This document shows, one piece after another, positions 1-13,026 of a stretch of 64,000 nucleotides of DNA (within the stretch, counting starts at the first letter, position 1; each line of letters begins with the position of its first letter). The DNA lies in assembly GCA_001466705.2 (NCBI GenBank), contig LATX02000222.1, forward strand, positions 310,001-374,000, read 5' to 3'. The DNA is from Moniliophthora roreri (Eukaryota > Basidiomycota > Agaricomycetes > Agaricales > Marasmiaceae). Made by a program: the position numbers and the translations under genes. The notes under the pieces were generated by a model. That model had not been told where the DNA came from. It did not search any database and worked only from the letters and a program-made list of their open reading frames with translations.

Positions 1-59
1 ACAACCAGGAATGCTAATTTACTATCAGTGAGCGCGTCTAAACAGGCATTACGATTGTA

Positions 60-2406
60 TTACAGCTTTGGCTTTCTTTCGCTTCCATCAGCATGCAACT
101 TGTACAAATCATCCGCTGCTTTAGCAATTTCCTTCACAAACTCGGCATTTGGCATCTCAGTTCTCGAGGTAATTGTGTACATTAGTTTATCTAGGTAGAT
201 CGGTCAGCGAGAGCATTGTATTACAAATTTGGAGTACCGACCGTTGAATCCAGTCATATACGCGACACCGAAGCCATCCGGGACGACCTAGAAACGTCCG
301 GTTAGTTTGGAGACATTGACGAAGGAAAAGAAACAAACTGTACCTCGCCCCATCCGTAAACATCGAAGTGCTTTGAGAACACCGCGGAGGTACTCAATAC
401 CCAGTTACTCGACCTGGTGAAAACCGGATCGCTGAAGAGAGCTGGAGCCTCCTCGCCTTGCTTCAAGACTTTCTTCAAACCTGGCATACAAGATCACACA
501 TTAGCTCTATGTGAGATTGCGCAATCATTGGTAAGCGCTCACCTAACAAATGTCTATCAATCCCCTTGCCACTCCCACACATCTTCGCAAGCTCAATATG
601 CCGCTTTGCCGCCAAACCAAACAGCCTCCGCTTCTCTTCCTTGCTCGCGCCATCAATCATACTGCGAACCCAAGCATCCGACTCGCTGGTGACGACTCTA
701 ATAGCCTCCGTCCTTCCCTTGTAAAATTTCCTCGTCGTAGCCGCCTCATACGTCCCACCATTCCTCTTCCACCCATGTGAATCCAGAAGTCTTCTATAAG
801 CCAACTGAACAATCATCTGAGCCCACGAATCTGGTGACACCCCAAACTTCTTGATCGCATTCTTCCCATAGGGCGTCTCATAAAACCCAAGTTCCTGACT
901 AGAAATCAACGCACGAGCAGCCTCGTTCGCCTGGTCAATCGATTCCTTGGTCTTGTTCGATATCTCCCAATCCAGCGGTACGGGTTTAAGATCTGCATTA
1001 CCGGTACCACTGTCAAAGTCTGGACTAGCGATCATATCCAAAACTTCGTCGCATAACCTAACAGTGGGAGTACCGTCCATGGCTGAATGTTCTCCCATGA
1101 ACCCTGCTTTACCATTATCAAAGACAACGTATTCGCATGGTTTGTCCACCCAGCGGTTTTTGAGGCCAGTGGCGTTACTGTTGGATGCGAGTTCTCCGTG
1201 CCATAAATCGCGACTGAAGGAAACTGGTTCATTGGGTTTAGCTGTGTCCAAACTAATAGTGAATGCAGCTGATTGAATAGCGTGAAGGATCGTCGAGTTG
1301 TGCGCGGAAGAAGAGAGTTCGGTGTAGTCTTTGGCCCAGACGTCCCTGTTGGAAGCACTCAACACACCAACGCCAGGGTATTCGGTCTTGGTAGTGTCGT
1401 AGATTTCTTGTATCTGCCTAAAGAATCCATCAATCATTGCGGGAGCTGCCAAGATTTGCAACGCACTTTTGGAACTCATCCATACTCAAGATACGTCCTC
1501 CAGTGGCAGCAACGACTTTGTATGGCCTGTTACGACGGAAAACGATAATGTGCGCGTCTTCGGTTCCTGTATCACCCTCCTTGGCGTATGACGCGCTCCA
1601 ATCAAGACCGTGAGGACCTGGCAAACGACAGCAGTCAAACATCCATCTGAAGGGGCAAAGAATGAGTCCAAAGCTATGCCAGGAACACTTGAGGTGCTCA
1701 CCTGTAGGTATCCATACAGAAAGGCCCCTCTTTGGTCCCTTCAGGTGTGACTTGACCAAGCTTTAATTTCTGTCTGAAAAGCATTGTCCCCCGAGCCAAG
1801 GCGGCTGCTCTCGCTGCTGGAGTTTGCTCCAAATGGGCTGGATGGGCATCGAAGCCATCTGCGACGAGTTCATTTCAGTAATCTTAGTCAAACTTTGTGA
1901 ATGGGGCTCACAATAGTAAGATACGTTGACCACGACCTATTCTGTATTGTTAGCATTGAAATCATCATCCAGGGGAACAGACCAAATACCGAGTCGCGAT
2001 ATCCCAAATATCCACCATCATCCCACCATTCCTCCAACCAATGCTCCCTTCCGTTTGCCCACTCCTTCAGTCTCGTCTGTAGCTCTGGACCTTTGCCCTT
2101 GGCAAATTCATCGACCTTGTTCGCTACAGCATTGTACTCCTCTTCACTCCAAGCGATCGGCTTCAAACTCTCCTTCAACTTGCTCAGAGTCTCTGGTAAC
2201 TCTGGTACCGGAAGTCTAGGTAACGACGCTTGCGCAGCATATGTCTGTGAATCTGGGATAGCTGCCGGGGCTGCTGCTTTCCAGTTCTCTGGTCGAGCAG
2301 CGAGGGAGGCGAGCCGAATTGGGGTAGAGAAGACGGGTTTGAATGAGGGGTGGGTGGTGCGGAGGTGAGGTGCAACCGTTCGCGACATTCTTGAAAGCAT
2401 GAACAT
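60..2406 (-). CDS. CAT2: Carnitine O-acetyltransferase (mitochondrial/peroxisomal)
   Basis: Transfers acetyl groups between CoA and carnitine, letting acetyl units move between peroxisome, cytosol and mitochondrion. I read eight exons and seven short introns (for example 1937-1989, 1859-1911 and 1418-1466), giving about 645 residues, normal for the family. Family blocks appear in order: the N-terminal LPRLPVPEL, YRDSVVVNVSYYYGF, PFCMDTYRWMFDCCRLPG, then the catalytic block GEHSAMDGTPT with its histidine, YETPYGKNAIKKFGVSPDSW, GRTEAIR, and the C-terminal FDVYGWGEVVPDGFGVAYM followed by MYTITSRTEMPN. The start at 2406 opens an Arg/Ser-rich, acid-poor presequence (MFMLSRMSRTVAPH). The protein ends in KPKL, a weak PTS1-like tripeptide (PKL). 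Yeast Cat2 is dual-targeted using an N-terminal presequence and a C-terminal AKL. The product call is firm; the targeting is inferred. Confidence 0.93.
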
Positions 2407-2715
2407 GGGGATCGTTGTGGTGGTTCCCCGCTATAAAGAGAGCCGGGAAGCAAGGATCAGATTCCGGGTATTGGTTGACCAGCGGCACAGCAGAGGATTG
2501 GCAGTTGGCAGCTGATTTCACACAAGCGCCGGAAAGTTGTTTACTGTAAATACAATACAGACATCAGTATAATATGGCTAAGTACAGAAATCTGGTACGG
2601 TTGATTCTCGATGACCAATAGCCTCCCAAATCGACAAATGTGTTTCCCCTCACCTCTAACCTCATACATTGAATCGGCACTGAGTATAAAGACGTTTTGC
2701 CCATTCCAGGTCATC

Positions 2716-3345
2716 CTAGCAGTCGGTGAATGTCACAGACACCAATAGGTGTTCAACAATGTCTCCGTTCTTTGTGACTTTAACTAACCACCGCTCGCCA
2801 TCGGAATGTCCATTCCGGCTGGGTTCAGTGAAGCGGGTGATCCAAATGTCAAATTCCAAGAAACGTTCATGATGTTGATCCCGCTCAGGCTTCATGGCAA
2901 CCTGAAGGACAGCGCAGTTAGAATGCTCCTATACATGGCGGAGTCTGAGCCACGTACCAGGTCAGTCCAAAACTGGGTGACTTTCTGTTGCTCTGGGACG
3001 CAGGCGGTCGAGGTATTCTTGTGGAGGTGGAGATGCGGGTGTGGCAGGAACGTCGCAGGTCATCCAGTCACCTGCGTTCAGATCTTCCCCGTCTAAAGAG
3101 GTTGAACGTAGGCGTAAAAAAGAGAATATAGTAAAGAGAACACCAAACCACAAGTGTCGGAACTAGGGCTAGTATGAGATCGAATTCAACGAGAACGATT
3201 TCTGGCGCTCACCATGATCATGAATCTTATTGATACCTTTTTCGTGGGTAGCCGCTGGGGATGCTGTTTTCGAGTTCCCTGGTTGAGCAGCGAGGGAGAC
3301 GAGCCGAGTCTGGGTAGAGAAGATGGGTTTAAATGAGGAGTGTTA
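2716..3345 (-). pseudogene. Frameshifted gene remnant fused to a duplicated presequence
   Basis: Minus-strand coding-like exons that do not join in one frame. An upstream exon carries residues resembling the acetyltransferase presequence (SFKPIFSTQTRLVSLAAQPG). It reaches a good GTGAGC donor near 3212 and rejoins after CCTCTTTAG near 3092 as DGEDLNAGDWMTCDVP and PPPQEYLDRLR. Around 2995-3003 the frame must shift by one base to continue as VPEQQKVTQFWTDL. A GTACGT intron then leads to the last exon, VAMKPERDQHHERF to the TAG at 2716. An in-frame TAA lies just upstream of the presequence copy and no convincing ATG is seen. I do not recognise the family. A sequencing or assembly error at the shift is possible, so this is either a real pseudogene or a mis-assembled gene. 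Confidence 0.45.
3251..3342 (-). repeat. Partial duplicate of carnitine acetyltransferase exon 1
   Basis: About 92 bases here match 2261-2352, inside exon 1 of the neighbouring carnitine acetyltransferase, in the same orientation and 990 bases away, at roughly 80-85% identity by eye. The shared core includes GAGCAGCGAGGGAG, GCGAGCCGA/ACGAGCCGA and GGGTAGAGAAGA. The copied part encodes the presequence and start of the mature enzyme. Similarity stops abruptly on both sides, so this is a segment copy and not a whole-gene tandem duplicate. Confidence 0.8.
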
Positions 3346-4328
3346 GACCTGTAACCGGAATTTAGTATGACCATCGGAAATCACCGAGCAGCCGACGGCA
3401 ATTGTGAATTGCATAACAAACGAATACGACAAGTTGAAATTCGTCAGACTGCGCCACACGAGCGCCACTTCATCTTCACTTTATCTATGCTTTGCTCGAT
3501 CTGGCAGCAACAAAATAAAAGTTCGAAACGCGTGGCGACGGGTGAGAATCTTATCCATCCTGCTGTACAATACGCTGTATAAGTATAGTGTCGTCGCAAG
3601 ATGCCGGTCTATCACTTATTGTAGTCCCCTATCATGGACGGCATGGTTTTGCTGGACACAACTTACAGTACCTTGGAAAAATGAGGAACGAGCTTACCAG
3701 GGGGACGCTGAAACTAGACTTTAAATGCGTAGGGGACGGAGTGTGCCAAGTTTCAACTCAAAAAATCCAAGTTCCTAATACGTGGATACCTTCTCCTCTT
3801 GAGGTCCGCCACATCCGTGGTTATTGTGGTCCCCTAATCCCTCCTCACAAACAACTGCTTCCCCAAATTCGTTGGGCCAGCGCCCCCGGAGTTCCTGCCC
3901 AGCTGGGATTTCAAATTTATACTCTTCATACTACATGTTAGAAATCCTATCTGCACCGCCGGGCTCACAACAGGCATACTTTACCTACACATCCCCAATC
4001 ACGTTCACTACGTTCCACGCCCGTAGGTTTCTGCTGGGACCGCAGATCTAATCAGTACTCAAGATCTGAGCGAAGTGAGTCTCCTCTTATTTATTACAAC
4101 CATGTGCTAACTCAGCTGTTCAGATGTGTTCATGGTATCTTGAAAGAAGGCGGCAAGGCAGAGATGTTTGGGTCCGCTCTTTTCATACTGTATGTATTGC
4201 TGTGTACCAAGATGTAGAGAAAAACGTTCTCCTTCAACTTAGTCTGACCTAACACTGTCCTTCTCGTATCGATGACCTTGCTCAATCAACCTGTGCTTGC
4301 ATTCAGGGCCATGCCGACAAAATCTATA
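3346..4328. other. Intergenic region, no supported gene
   Basis: Between the broken gene and the 3' end of the DHX35-like helicase. It holds an 86-codon ATG open frame on the plus strand (3681-3941) with a TATAAGTA about 100 bases upstream (near 3577), but the predicted protein has no recognisable features and no splice structure supports it. Otherwise I see nothing. Confidence 0.4.
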
Positions 4329-7038
<2,710 letters not shown>

Positions 7039-8052
7039 GGAGGTGAGAGCGAGTAATCCTCGACACGGTCCGGGTGACCCGGCACTTGCACTCCTGACTC
7101 ACATCAAATGACAAATGTCGGTCTGAACGGTATGAGCAATGTACTTCACATGTGGACTGGTACAGAAATGACAACGGGGGCCTTCTGGAGAACTTGGATA
7201 GTAAACCATGGCATCATTTTACCAGAAGAAACCAATGATTGTCTGGAACAAGACGACCTTTATGCAGATTTTCCCAAGGCGTTCCCTTCAACGGTAAGTA
7301 TGGGTGCAGAAATTGACCCCGCAGTCTCTACTACGTTTGAGCTTCCGACACGTGGCGTCGCCAGCCTCTTTGCTCGACGCTGCAACCGCAAAGCGGCAAG
7401 TCATGATGGTCGCTGGATTGTTCGTCTCTCGGATTATCAGGCGTGCCCATTTGGGGTATTGTCATCACGGAAAACTGTTGAAAATGATTATCAGGGTTGG
7501 CGAAAGCGCGTATGCTATCAACCTACCCTATTCAAGCACTGAATATCTTGTGGGTAGGAGCCTACCATCGAGATCAAGGCCGACAAACAGTGCGACAAAT
7601 TACAGTCGTTGAAGACACCCATGAGTTACCTCGAGTTCTACATACTCCTGTATCGCATCAAGAACAAGATTATGGCTGATCTACAAGAACTTTCGCCCGA
7701 ATAAATACAGAGAAGATTTCCACTGCTTTTTCCACAATCGAGACCTGCTTCGGATGGTGTTACCTCACTACCAAACCAAGACCTCCCACACCCACCATGA
7801 GTCCCATAGATCTGAATCTGTAACCGACGAACAGGACTCGTCGCCCACTTGAGGTCAATGCCCTGTTGTTGCAATCCCCTTTATCTTCTGGCAGTTCTAA
7901 GATGGCAGGAGTTTTGGAGCGTTTTGAGGATATTGCACATGGGTTAAAGTATTGAGGCGCAATTTTGAGCAGAGGCAACGATCTAGTCCTCAGTACTTCT
8001 ACAAATACATACATGAAAACAACGCATTTTTGACAAGGGTTGTTCAATATCC
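7039..8052. other. Region between DHX35-like and TAF4 genes
   Basis: About 1 kb between the helicase start and the TAF4 stop, so it holds the helicase promoter. On the plus strand an ATG frame of 144 codons (7108-7542) starts only 69 bases from the helicase start and contains a perfect GTAAGT donor near 7297. On the minus strand an open frame (7760-8062) runs out of the TAF4 3' end. Neither product is recognisable, so I do not call a gene. Confidence 0.35.
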
Positions 8053-9712
8053 TCATGTCCACCCTCTAGCAGCTCCACGTCCACCACCGTGTCCTCTTTC
8101 AGTGCTAACCACAAACATGGCATCACGCATCGTAATCCCCATTCGTGAATCTTCATCGGTCTTAGCTGCCTGTGTTGCAGTGTAGGGTTTTCCCCATGAT
8201 GATGTCGGCGTAGACGATGTGCCTGTCGAGGTGGCAGCAGTATTGGTAGTCGTTGTTGAGGTTGAGGTTGAGGCCGCAGGTTGGGGTTTCTTGGGTGGTG
8301 GAGGTGCATTGGCATTTGCAGCCGTCATCCATGCGTACCTTCCTCCAAGACCCGCAGCTTGAGACGCGACTGCATTGGACATCTTTTTGCGAACGTCCTC
8401 ACTAGGTAAAGCATTAGGCACGACTTTTCAATCGGTCATCGAGCGACACACCTCATATTCCTCGCTGTAACTCCTGGGCCTTCCTTTTTTCTCTTCTTCT
8501 TCGGCGCACCATCCTCATCACCATCCCCATTCGCAGCCGAAGCATTCCCACTGCTCGCGGCAGCCAACGCGGCCGCATGACTAGCAGCCAGCTCTGCTCT
8601 CTCCTTCCTCTCCCTTCTCACACGCATTTCTTCCTCTCGTTCAACTTTCTCAATGGCAGCCAATTGTTTTGCCACATCACTCCGAATCAAAATCGACCAC
8701 ATGGGTATGGGATCTGTGACCATTGCCTCGGATACCTGTTGTTCAGTCCCATCAGTTCCGACTACGACGCCTCCTTTCGAGGGATCAATGTTGGGAGCGG
8801 GGTAGAACGTTGCTGGGCGGTCGAATTGACCTGAGGTGCGGTGTTCTGCAGCTTTAATCATGCTGGTGATAAGGTCCCCTAGTCGTGCACGTAATGCAAG
8901 AGCTAAATAGTTGACAGATTCGTCTGGTATGCGAGTGATTTTGTGTTGTGCACCAATGGCTGCGCGAAAAATGTCAGATGATTTATGCAATGGATTGAAA
9001 TCGAACGAACGAACTCTTCATGGTAGCAGATAAAAAGGTCGTGTTGAAAGCTGGCGTCGGTGGTTGTTTCCGTGTTCGGTCACCATGCTGAGTAGAAAGG
9101 TAAGATGAGGCTGTTCGGAAAGACGATGTCTGCAGGGATTCCTCTTCTGCCTACAACACTGTAAGTTTGATACAGAAAAAAAACAACATGACCACGCACA
9201 CGTAAATCAACCCCAGCGCTCCCCAAAGCATCGTTCAAAGTCGCTATATCCGACGAATCAACTTGATTGGCACTCGCACTAGCGTTCGCCGTCGTTCCAG
9301 CCGTCGCACCCGCTGCAGTTGCTGCAGTAGCTGTATTTGCTGTCGACGTAGTTGCTGCTGCAGGAGTCGCTGCTGTCGTTGGCGTAGAAGTGCCCGTAGT
9401 TGGATGGTATGAATAATATCCTGGGTAATACCCATACTGATACGTCCCCGTCCCTGGTTGCCCATATTGATATGCCCCAACCCCTGGAGTAGGTGCTGGT
9501 GTCGTCGCTTTTGGCGTTCCTGCATTGGACGTCGATGCGTTCTGAGCTGGAGTGGCTGATTGCGCTTGAAGAGCTGGGTCGATTGCCCAGGTGTAAGACG
9601 CGGGTGCTGCTGGTTGCGGCGTCGCTGGGGTCGATGGTGTGGGTGTGAGTGAATTCATTGGGGGCTCTTCGGACTTTACAGCCTGTGGCTGAGGCTGAGG
9701 AGTAGACGACAT
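8053..9712 (-). CDS. TAF4: Transcription initiation factor TFIID subunit 4 (TAF4)
   Basis: TAF4 pairs with TAF12 through a histone fold and scaffolds TFIID at RNA polymerase II promoters. The first exon (from 9712) encodes a low-complexity Pro/Ala/Thr/Ser/Tyr-rich N-terminus (PQPQPQ, repeated YQYG, Ala/Thr runs). The histone-fold region follows: SDIATLNDALGSAGVDLR, AEEESLQ, then INYLALALRARLGDLITSMI-like residues (here VNYLALALRARLGDL) and KAAEHR. The conserved C-terminus contains a basic KKKRKKEG stretch, TSSWGKPYTATQ, DEDSRMGITMRDAMFVVSTE and ends GGGRGAARGWT. At least four short introns are needed. The start is the first ATG before a continuous frame. The order and C-terminal box are diagnostic. 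Confidence 0.92.
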
Positions 9713-10207
9713 CGTAGTCGAGGAAGCGAGCGCGTGAGAACCTTGCTCGCGACGCGCCTCAAAATAAAAATCATATGCATTGGCAACTTTAAGTAATAAC
9801 TCCTACCACACGAAGATCACCGTGAACGCTCTCATGCTCTGCGGCGCTGCGCATATTGAATTGAAACTGCGTCTGCACGCAGCCACGTCCCCTGGATTAT
9901 CACCGGGACCTGCCCATAACATGCGCATTCTCCTTATTTGCCTTTTGCTTAGCAGAGAGAATAAGCCACGGGCTGCGTAACCCGTATCTATTGTTACTGG
10001 TCTTCCCAGGGGCCATGTGGTATGCAGACCAGATCATTATGTCGTTCCTCACAGTCGAACAGGCGTTAGACATCTCAGCGAAGAGTGCAGATGGTATGAT
10101 GGTCAAGGTATCCAATGTATTGGGTTCGTAGGAGTCGCCGAAACACCACTTGACGACGAGCCGACAATTTTACTGTTAAACGACTACTTTTGGCTGTTCG
10201 CCCTTAG
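9713..10207. other. TAF4 upstream region
   Basis: About 500 bases between the TAF4 start and the esterase stop. It must contain the TAF4 promoter and the esterase 3' UTR. I see no TATA box or gene I can support. Confidence 0.5.
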
Positions 10208-11743
10208 TTAATGGCGGAATAGTACAGGATTGCCATTTATGAAATCGATTCCGTTTGTACGGTAGTTATCCTGCAAAGGGTAATGAAACAGAGAAGCCCT
10301 AGAAAGTAGATAAAACCTACCGGGATAGCGGCTAAGTTACTCGTATTGAATTCGAGAATAGACTACAGAAAAATTAATCAGCTGGAATCACCGGGGTAGA
10401 AACTAGAACTTACTGGGTTCGACGTGACGTACTCAGGCCAAGTGGGTCCTGCGTTTTAAGAGATTGATCAGAATGACACAGAAGTTCGACTTGAACTCAC
10501 TTGATTTCCCTTTTCCATCATTGGGATCCAAAATGGTCGCAAACGAGATCCAGTAATCCATCATCTTCAGGCTCAAGGCAATATCGAATTCCGAGCCGCC
10601 AACAAGCGGAATAAGACCGAATACATAGAACAATTCCACTGCGTGCGCAACTTTCAGGACAGTCAGTCAATACGCAAAAGGCTGAATGGCTATTCTCTCT
10701 CACCTCCTAGCTCAGGCGGGATAATCGCTAGACGAGGAGCGGTGAACAGATAACCATACGCTTTGACGCCAGCTTGAACGGCAGCCTTCGTCCAGAGTCG
10801 TCGCACCGAGTGGAACATGAGATCACCAGCTAAAAGATGTTTTAATCAGCACCATCATGGTGGCCAGTGAGAGGTGTGACGAACTGATGGCCGCTGATCG
10901 TTTGTACTGGCTGTTCAACCCAAATGTCTCATTTCCGGTATCGAAAGGCGATCCTAGAGCGGGCACATCAGGATACAATTGAAGGAGTTGGTCTGCAGTA
11001 ACCAATAATGTTGCATCTCCGCTTCCATCACTGTTCGTCGTGTAGTTGGAGATAATATTATTTCGGATAGTATCTGACGAAGATATTGTGGTCGACGTGA
11101 AGAGTGTAGCTAAGAAATGTTAACGAACGTGTTTTCGTTCCGAGATATATATTATAATTACATACCTTCATCAAGATTGTTACCAGAGATGAAAGGAATC
11201 TTGGCAAACTGACCCTTTGCGTACATTCTGGAGGGCAATTCAGGCAAAACACCATTAGGGCCGTCTAGAGCGGGCACCCAAGGGTATTGCTCGCGTGCTT
11301 CCGCCAAAGAGACACCTGTAGCTTGTAAGATAGTACTTGAGTTTGCCGTTCTCAAACAGGTGAATGCATCACCAGGTGTTGAAGTAGAACATTCAGGAAC
11401 AGCTGCCACGAACGAATCCCAGCTTTCCTGACGGCGTGAAGCTTCAAAGGTAAACGTAGTGCCTGCGCCGCCTGATTCCAAAATCTGCATAGCTAACGTT
11501 AGGTATAACCCCTACGGAAAAATCCTTGAGCACTCACGGCACCTCTGGCGAAGTTCTCCAGACCCGACTTGAGGTATAGAACACTTATCGATACAGCCCC
11601 GGCGCTTTCACCGAAAACAGTCACCTGGGTAACAGACGTTCAGGAATTGAAGATTTAGAAACAGTATCAGTGACAGCGTACCTTTGCAGGATTACCTCCA
11701 AAAGCAGCTATGTTCCTCTTGATCCATCCAAGTGCAGCTAGCT

Positions 11744-13026
11744 CATCAGCAAAACGGTCAAGTCTGCTTACGGCGGCTTTTGCTTAGATCCGTGATCTTT
11801 CAGCTTATTTCCGGCTGCTTTTCCTTTTGCCTGACGCTTTCGCTTACACCGGGCTATTTTTCCTTACAATCTAACTTTCTCAGACCAGAAAACATAGAAA
11901 ATAAGAAAAGGGAGAAAAAATGAGAAAGTATATCTGGCTGCTTTTTCTTTTGCCTGACGCTTTCGCTTACACCGGGCTATTTTTCCTTACAATCTAACCT
12001 TCTCAGACCAGAAAAGATAGAAAATAAGAAAAGGGAAAAAAAGTATAAAAGAGAAACAGGGCTGCACGGTTGAGTGCTGCTAGACTTTGAGTCCGGGAGT
12101 CAGAACGAAAGGGTGAAGTTCGGATTCGGAATCGGAATCAAGGACCAGAGTAGCGGGGGTGGGTCATTTTTTCGGGGTCAGCTTTTTCTCACGAACAAGG
12201 TTTTTTTCCTGACTGCCATCATCCACCCAGTCAGAGTTGGTAAGTCCGCTCCTGATTTATCCATGAAGTAGTATCTCATTTATTGCTGAGGTCCCGTACT
12301 TCCTATTACCGTCTCTCGGATGAAACTGGTCAAGAAGAAGACGAAGTATAGATGGTTTCCGGCACGGGAGGAGTGATATCAATGGGTTGAACGTGGATGA
12401 AAGGTACGAGCCCTGCTTCACTTACCAGGACCTCCCTACTTATTCATGTTAGTAGGATCAAGTAATATTAGCATGTATTAACTCCGAATATCGGATACCC
12501 CGGAGACGAGGCACTTCAGAAGGATAAAGCCGGCTCAAGGTACGAAAACTCTTCATCTCGCCATTTACCTCCTCAGGCCTGATTCATACTTGTCATTGAT
12601 ACAGTGTTTGGTTATGATTAAGAGTGTACATAATGGCTGGGCTGTCTTCCAAGTGGTATGTAGAGCTCAGTCTGCCGTTCTGACCTATGAGGCTAATTTT
12701 TGACTACTAGAAGAACTCATACAGCGGTTACACCGGTCACCACAGCCATCGCGATAGTTCCCTTGTATTGATGGTCGGAGGCAAATTGAGGAGCAAGTGG
12801 TAGATGCCTGGATTAGAAGCGTGATTCAGTACCGATTCAGTATGTGCAGCGATCAAGTCGCCCCAGCGAAAGCACTGTAAGCTAAGCAGTATTACAGTAG
12901 TCTAAGCAAAATGAGATTCACGATTAAGCACTATTATCTTTCTAAGGAAAAAATCTGCTTTTTTGGCTTGTTAAGCTATTTTTTGCCTTCCAAGCATCAA
13001 AAGCAAAGCTGACCGTTTTCCTGATG
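11744..13026. mobile_element. Non-autonomous DNA transposon with inverted repeats
   Basis: A 1283-bp insertion inside an esterase exon. It begins CATCAGCAAAACGGTCA and ends with the inverted copy TGACCGTTTTCCTGATG, a 17-bp terminal inverted repeat with one mismatch. Both sides are flanked by CT (11742-11743 and 13027-13028), consistent with a 2-bp target duplication; joining the flanks recreates the esterase frame. Subterminal TGCTTA motifs point inward at both ends (11765 and 11781 on the left; inverted at 12883, 12903 and 12925 on the right). No transposase-like open frame is present, so it would depend on a partner in trans. Short inverted repeats, a very short target duplication and subterminal repeats suggest the CACTA/CMC group (which includes fungal Plavaka), but this is inference. 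Confidence 0.85.
11813..12043. repeat. Tandem duplication (123-bp unit) inside the transposon
   Basis: Two head-to-tail copies with a 123-bp period: 11813-11935 and 11936-about 12043. Both contain GCCTGACGCTTTCGCTTACA, CCGGGCTATTTTTCCTTACA and CTCAGACCAGAAAA in the same order with only a few differences, so the duplication is recent relative to the age of the element. Confidence 0.9.

Noticed and set aside
11732..11923. Open frame entering the transposon from the esterase flank
   Set aside because: It has a GTG start in antisense to the esterase and runs into the duplicated element sequence; no transposase motif.
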